Of a stretch of DNA of 64,000 nt, positions 59,557 to 64,000 are shown one piece after another. The position numbers and the translations under genes were made by a program. The notes under the pieces are model-generated. The model was not told where the DNA came from and searched no databases. It worked only from the letters and a program-made list of their open reading frames with translations. How positions within the stretch are numbered: position 1 is the first letter of the stretch; each line of letters begins with the position of its first letter. Source of the stretch: Clytia hemisphaerica (lineage: Eukaryota > Cnidaria > Hydrozoa > Leptothecata > Clytiidae); the NCBI GenBank assembly GCA_902728285.1, contig CACVBU010000939.1:868001-932000 (forward strand), in the 5' to 3' direction.

Positions 59557-60531
59557 CTTTTTTCTTCTCAGATTCAACAAGCCATCAACCAACAAAATTA
59601 CCACTGACACCTGAAAACTCACACAACCTTTCCACTAGACACTTCTAAATTATCTGCCATTATGAAGATGTTCCGAAATTAACCAATCAGTTAGTCACAC
59701 TAGCGTCCCGCCAAAATGCATATCAAAGATTAATGCTGCGAAAACGCTATATCGTTTACTTGACTCGCAAGCAAAAAAATGCGCCGCAAAACTTCTAAAG
59801 GGATTTATGAAAAAATAATCCGGCGCTTTTTGATGAAATTAACATTTTCAAAAACTATGAGAAATTGCCTAAAATTTGAGCCATAGATGAAAAAATTTGA
59901 GTCAAGCCAACCTTGAAAACTAATTTGAAGATCAACTTCCCAAGAAAAAGATCTACGGGGGAGACGGAACCCACCTAGATCCGCGCACCGCCGGATAGGC
60001 TACTTCCCGGAAATTTTGCCGGACCTCAAACACTGACCCATTTACATGGACAGAATTTTTTTTACTTTAGCGTATAAACAAAACTTGAAGCGCTGTCTCG
60101 GGAATTGAATGACAAATTTTGGTTGGTTGATTTTGGCTGCTGCACGTTTTATTTTGTTTCAAACTTTCAAGTTTTAATTAAACTTGATTCAGGTGACTCT
60201 CATCCTTGTTGTTGCAAATACATCCTGTTGTTTTTTCTGAAAGTTAGATTTCCTAGTGTGACTAACTGCCAATCGGGTTTACAATCGGAATTCCTCTGGG
60301 ATTTAGCGAGTCGGGAAATGTAAAGTTATGTAATAGGTAATACATAATTTTTCCGGGGGTTAAACTTATAAATAAAATTGAAATGGTTTGTTTTTTTCTT
60401 CATTATATATTTAAGTTTTCATTATCAAAATTCTAGAAATGCTAGTTTGTAGACCATATTAGAAAATGGTTATATATTTCGCAAAATAAACACTTACAAA
60501 AGCTATTACTTACTATTTTTACCCCCGCTTT
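59557..60531. other. No firmly supported gene
   Basis: A strong acceptor-like TTTTTTCTTCTCAG ends at 59572, followed by only 11 open codons. A minus-strand polyadenylation signal (TTTATT on plus) near 60151 could serve the exon at 60532-60690. Confidence 0.35.
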
Positions 60532-60690
60532 TTAAACAGCGTCTTCTGTGGGCGTGATATCAGGCGGAGACAAAACGCCCTCATCGTAAGATTCTCGGGT
60601 CATCTTATTGTTTGTTCCTTTTGTCGAGTCTGTCGGTCCTATTGTTCTTGCTAAATCCATACACGATGACGTCAATGTTTGGCCGCATAC
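60532..60690 (-). CDS. Possible terminal exon of an unknown gene
   Basis: On the minus strand it follows a strong acceptor (TTTTTGTTTTTTATTTTCAG) and is open in phase 0 for 52 codons to TAA. It begins VCGQTLTSSCMDLARTIGPT and ends VLSPPDITPTEDAV. Composition is hydrophilic and Thr/Ser/Asp-rich, as in many C-terminal tails. No family is recognised. Upstream exons were not found; a TIR element and a duplication occupy much of the DNA to the right. Confidence 0.42.
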   Translation of the reverse strand, partial: VCGQTLTSSCMDLARTIGPTDSTKGTNNKMTRESYDEGVLSPPDITPTEDAV

Positions 60691-60832
60691 CTGAAAATAA
60701 AAAACAAAAAGATTATCATATTATTTTTGCATGAATTACGCTACCTTATACGTCATTATAAAATTATACAAAACGAAAGCGAGTCTAGGCCGCCCGCCTA
60801 GAGCGCGGACCCTAATATTTTTTCTCTCGCAG

Positions 60833-60916
60833 TCTTCAGGGGAAAACGAAAGTGATCGATATTCTTCGAAGGAAGAATTTGCCAAACAAACCCCTAGACA
60901 AAAAGATGTATTTTGA
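60833..60916 (+). CDS. Weak candidate terminal exon
   Basis: After TTTTTTCTCTCGCAG the frame SSGENESDRYSSKEEFAKQT runs to a TGA after 27 codons. Hydrophilic and plausible, but it would lie inside the implied intron of the minus-strand candidate at 60532-60690; at most one may be correct. No link to FAM136A was seen. Confidence 0.22.
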   Translation, partial: SSGENESDRYSSKEEFAKQTPRQKDVF

Positions 60917-61019
60917 GGTTGGGAATGGATCCTGCGAAAATGAACAAATTTTGACTAGGGGTTTTTTTGGCAAAGCCAAAAACTCTAATTTTTTTCTTCC
61001 CTCAAGCTAAAAAGGTTAT

Positions 61020-62228
61020 GTCGGTGTTTTTTACACTTTTGGCGAAAACGTGAAGTTTTTTAAAACACGTTTTAAAAATAAATACAAATTGCACCTTTTC
61101 TTAATTGGATATCAGGGGATCGGCAAAGGATTGAAGATTCCATTCCTTTTTTCCCGAGCCTTCTAGAGAAACTAAGCTAGTACTTATAACCTTTGAAAGT
61201 TAGGAGCACGTTAGGATTAAACGGTTCCATAATGAAAATGGATTATGGATTCCAAGAGCAATAACTTTTGATATAACGTGGCTTTAGAACTGAAATTTTG
61301 CAGGATGGAGCATTTATGTACTTTCTATTCCTAAATAAAAAATCTTCCAGCTGGGAGCAGTTTGGAATTATTTATTCCTGATTCTTTTTTTGAGTTTGAG
61401 CCTTTTGAACTGAGGATGAGTATGTTTATTTGGACATTAAGTAGTTCGAATTTAACTATTTGGAAGGTTTGGGTCCCTAAGACCACGAAAATAAAATTTT
61501 CCACTAGAATAGAGCATCCAAGGATTATGGAATCCTTCATTGAAAGAAGCATACTTTGCCTTATCCAAAATGAGCGTATTAGTCTGGAATGAAATATCCT
61601 ACAAGGCTCTAAAACTGATTTTTTACGTTATACGTGATATGTCGTTACGGTCTATGCCTTAAAATAAGCTCAGATAGAGCCCCAAAGGATTAATAATTCC
61701 ATTTTGCGAAAAGTTGGGGCTGGGGTTGGGTGCACCACTTAATCGCTTTAAATTGGAGTTTTTTTATCCTAAAACGCTCGTGAAACCGCACTTTTGGTAT
61801 ACTGAGAATTTTAACTAAAGTGCAATTGACTTTTGATTGATTTTAGATTGTATCACCCATTTTTAACGATAAATGTATCTTTTATAATTGTTCAAGTTCA
61901 GAGATGTTTTCCGGATGGAATTTCGGATCCAAAAGTGCTCTTCATCATTGTTTCATAAAATATGGAGATTGTGTGACATGTTGAGACCATCAGAATAAAT
62001 CCAAGAGCCACGTAACTCTCATAATTCCAAAGTTCATAAAATCTAATATTTTGGAATGTTGAATCCTTCTTCGCTCCTGGGACCAAAACCAAAGCTCTAA
62101 GCTCGTGTGCTCCACCTTTTTGGAAGATTTCATCCCAAAATCCTTGTTGAAACTTATATTATTCAACAAAAGCCGTTTTTTAGAAAATTTAATGTCACGT
62201 TTTCGCCAAAAGTGTAAAAAACACCGAC
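61020..62228. mobile_element. 1.2 kb element with perfect 34-bp TIRs
   Basis: GTCGGTGTTTTTTACACTTT and the next 14 bases (TGGCGAAAACGTGA) are exactly inverted at the right end. TTAT lies outside both (61016-61019 and 62229-62232). A related right end is at 4540-4572. The interior repeats GGATTATGGAATCC-like blocks and has short open frames only. A 4-bp TTAT duplication does not match a superfamily I can name with confidence. Confidence 0.82.
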
Positions 62229-62460
62229 TTATGGGTTTTGGGCAATCAAGGCAAAAATCAGCAAAAAGCTGGTGTTTTCCGTAAATCTGAGAATTGCAAT
62301 AAGATCCTCACTGAGAACGAGGAAGATTTACAAATTTGAACTTCAAATTACCTTTAAATCATCCAAATCTGTTCATTCTTTTTTTTAAATCAATCAGAAA
62401 CTATCAGGGATCAACAAGCAAAAAAACTGCATCCAGGTATCTATTTTCTTTCCAAAGATA

Positions 62461-63606
62461 TTCATGTTTTTCGATGTCAAGGTGAAAACGCGATTTAGCG
62501 CTGACCACGGCACCGGAAAATTCTCGACCCACATTGAAACAAATGGCTGTCGCTATTGAGCTTTATTTGGAAATCTACAGGCCTTCTGGAATTTCGAGAA
62601 ATAAGAAGAAATTGCGATTTTTAACAAGATTGCGGATTTTTTCATTTAAGCACCATACACCATCTGAAAGCTGAGGATTTCAGGTTTCTAGTGGTGAAAT
62701 TTGTTTTTAGCTATCATTTCCAGGTCATTAGCGATAAGCTAAAGTTTAACAGTCATCGGACCGATTTTCAGACCGCACCGGCAAAACTCCCCACACCCCG
62801 CCACACGGAAGACTAGATTTCATCCGCCATTTTTGGCGCAATTTTGGTGCTTCCGAAAATTATTACTTGCTGGCGAAGTGTAAGGAGGTGATTCTTTGAA
62901 AAGGTGATTTTTTTGTGTTTTGAAATGGAATAACTTTGGGAATACTTAAACAATTCTAATAAATGACCCCTCATTTTTCTCACAAAGGTAAGGACTTTCA
63001 AATAAAATTAGTTTGGTTTCTTAAAATTGAGGGGAAAATTTTGGCCTGTCCACCCTAATATTGATGTTTTTTCGACGTCAAGGTGAAAACACGACTTAGC
63101 GCTGACCACGGCACCGGAAATTTCTCGACCCACATGGACCAAATGGCTGTCGCTATTGAGCTGGTTCATCTTTTCAATCGCGTTTTTTTAGTAAACCCAG
63201 GGTAAGATTAGGCTACAATCTATCACAATAAGCTTTATTTGAAAATCTACAGGCCGTCTGGAATTAAAAAAAATAGAAGAAATTGCGATTTTTTAACAAG
63301 ATTGCGGATTTTTTTCATTTAAGCACCATACACCATCTGGAAGCTGAGGATTTCAGCTTTCTAGTGGTGAAATTTGTTTTTAGCTATCATTTCCAGCTCA
63401 TTAGCGATAAGCTGAAGTTTAACAGTCATCAGGAGGCAATTATTTGAAAAGGTGATTTTTTTGTGTTTTGAAATGGAATAACTTTGGGAATACTTAACCA
63501 ATTCTAATAAATGACCCCTCATTTTTCTCACAAAGGTAATGACTTTCAAATAAAATTAGTTTGGTTTCTAAAAATTGAGGGGAAAATTTTGGCCTGTCCA
63601 CCCTAT
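62461..63606. repeat. ~600-bp tandem duplication
   Basis: 62461-63061 and 63062-63606 are diverged tandem copies sharing GTCAAGGTGAAAAC, TTAGCGCTGACCACGGCACC, CATTTAAGCACCATACACCA and a common end GGCCTGTCCACCCTA. Copy 1 has about 130 bp absent from copy 2 (around 62757-62890); copy 2 has about 65 bp absent from copy 1 (around 63163-63230). Paired minus-strand open frames simply reflect the DNA identity. Confidence 0.85.
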
Positions 63607-64000
63607 CAATGTTAGCAAAGCAAAAGAAGGGGAACCATGACGCAATCGCCAGCACCGCGCAATCGAACGCAATCGAAACTCAATCGAATGCAATCGAATA
63701 TCAATCAAATCTGAAAATTGCAGTAATATTCTATTGAGATTGCATTCGACAATTGGGTAACTTGCATCAGTGGACCCTAACATGCTCAGTGAGACTTGAA
63801 CTCGATCTTTGAGGATTACGATTTTACCAGCTTTTTAGCAATTTTTGCCTCGCTAGTACCCAAATCTCGCAACCTCTTTACCTTAAGGAAGATCGAAATT
63901 AGAGTTTTTCACCGTTCCGAAAAAAACGCATAGCAGAAATTTTTTCATCTTCACAGGATCGATCCTCAACAACAAAATACATCTTTTGGTCTTTGGGTTT
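63607..64000. other. AATCGAA repeats and AT-rich end of window
   Basis: 63651-63745 carries the AATCGAA repeat seen at 58425. A good acceptor-like TTTTTTCATCTTCACAG ends at 63957, but no FAM136A-like sequence follows before the window ends. Confidence 0.5.

Noticed and set aside
59559-59605. Second exon of FAM136A after TTTTTTCTTCTCAG
   Set aside because: Only eleven open codons follow and they show none of the Cys-rich sequence expected of the family.
62813-63549. Two similar minus-strand frames (MKV-TFVRKMRGHLLEL)
   Set aside because: Their similarity follows from the tandem DNA duplication; no sign of selection on the protein could be judged and no motif is present.

Overview
The window is AT-rich animal nuclear DNA. 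The best evidence is a complete, intronless nanos gene at 49407-50324 on the plus strand, with the Nanos double CCHC zinc finger and a CCR4-NOT-binding motif. A second recognisable gene is the first coding exon of a FAM136A homologue at 58190-58276, ending in a consensus GTAAGT donor. Splice-site-bounded exon candidates elsewhere, short introns (one apparent intron is 50 bp), a tRNA-derived SINE and many DNA-transposon relics also point to a eukaryote. I read it as an invertebrate metazoan, probably with a fairly compact gene structure, but the species cannot be named from the sequence. There are no bacterial-type operons.

Most of the window is gene-poor and built from terminal-inverted-repeat (TIR) elements, many with target-site duplications (TSDs) that can be read directly. 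Families seen: (1) TA-flanked elements ending CACGTTTTTTTATAAGAA, more than ten copies; (2) 280-340 bp elements with poly-G/poly-C ends and 8-9 bp TSDs; (3) two long-TIR elements starting GGG with 9-bp TSDs (12011-12795 and 45413-46335); (4) TWA-flanked Harbinger-like elements (20710-21724 and 59027-59553); (5) a hAT-like element with an 8-bp TSD (37601-37841); (6) a 1.2 kb element with perfect 34-bp TIRs (61020-62228); (7) several foldback palindromes; (8) two copies of a tRNA-derived SINE.

The most striking object lies at 25483-34554. It is a roughly 9.1 kb unit with 76-bp subterminal inverted repeats that are identical at both ends, poly-G/poly-C termini, and GCTCACT directly outside each end. 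Its interior has no substantial ORF. It is dominated by about 4.7 kb of a ~58-60 bp tandem satellite, followed by about 0.5 kb of a related ~61 bp satellite. The satellite repeats an E-box-centred palindrome (GGTCACATGAC or GGTCACGTGAT) dozens of times. A smaller parallel lies at 54545-55551: an inverted-repeat element with an 8-bp TSD whose whole interior is a G/T-only GATTTTTTTGT-like array. Together these suggest that satellite arrays here are carried inside transposon ends.

Layout: 1-8500 sparse DNA with dispersed repeats, a foldback and a tandem duplication containing a possible minus-strand exon; 8500-17900 TA-flanked elements, a 9-bp-TSD element, a GC-ended element, a possible plus exon and the SINE; 18000-25400 mostly unannotated, with one Harbinger-like element, a second SINE and a possible two-exon gene; 25480-34560 the satellite-bearing element; 34560-42900 a possible multi-exon plus gene and other exon candidates; 42900-48200 dense MITEs including a clear nested insertion; 49000-51700 nanos with its probable promoter and 3' UTR; 51700-57200 repeats and the T-rich array; 57200-64000 poly-G elements, FAM136A exon 1, TIR elements and a 600-bp tandem duplication.

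Apart from nanos and the FAM136A exon, coding calls rest on open frames between plausible splice sites and are tentative. I could not run searches or count composition; copy numbers are by eye.
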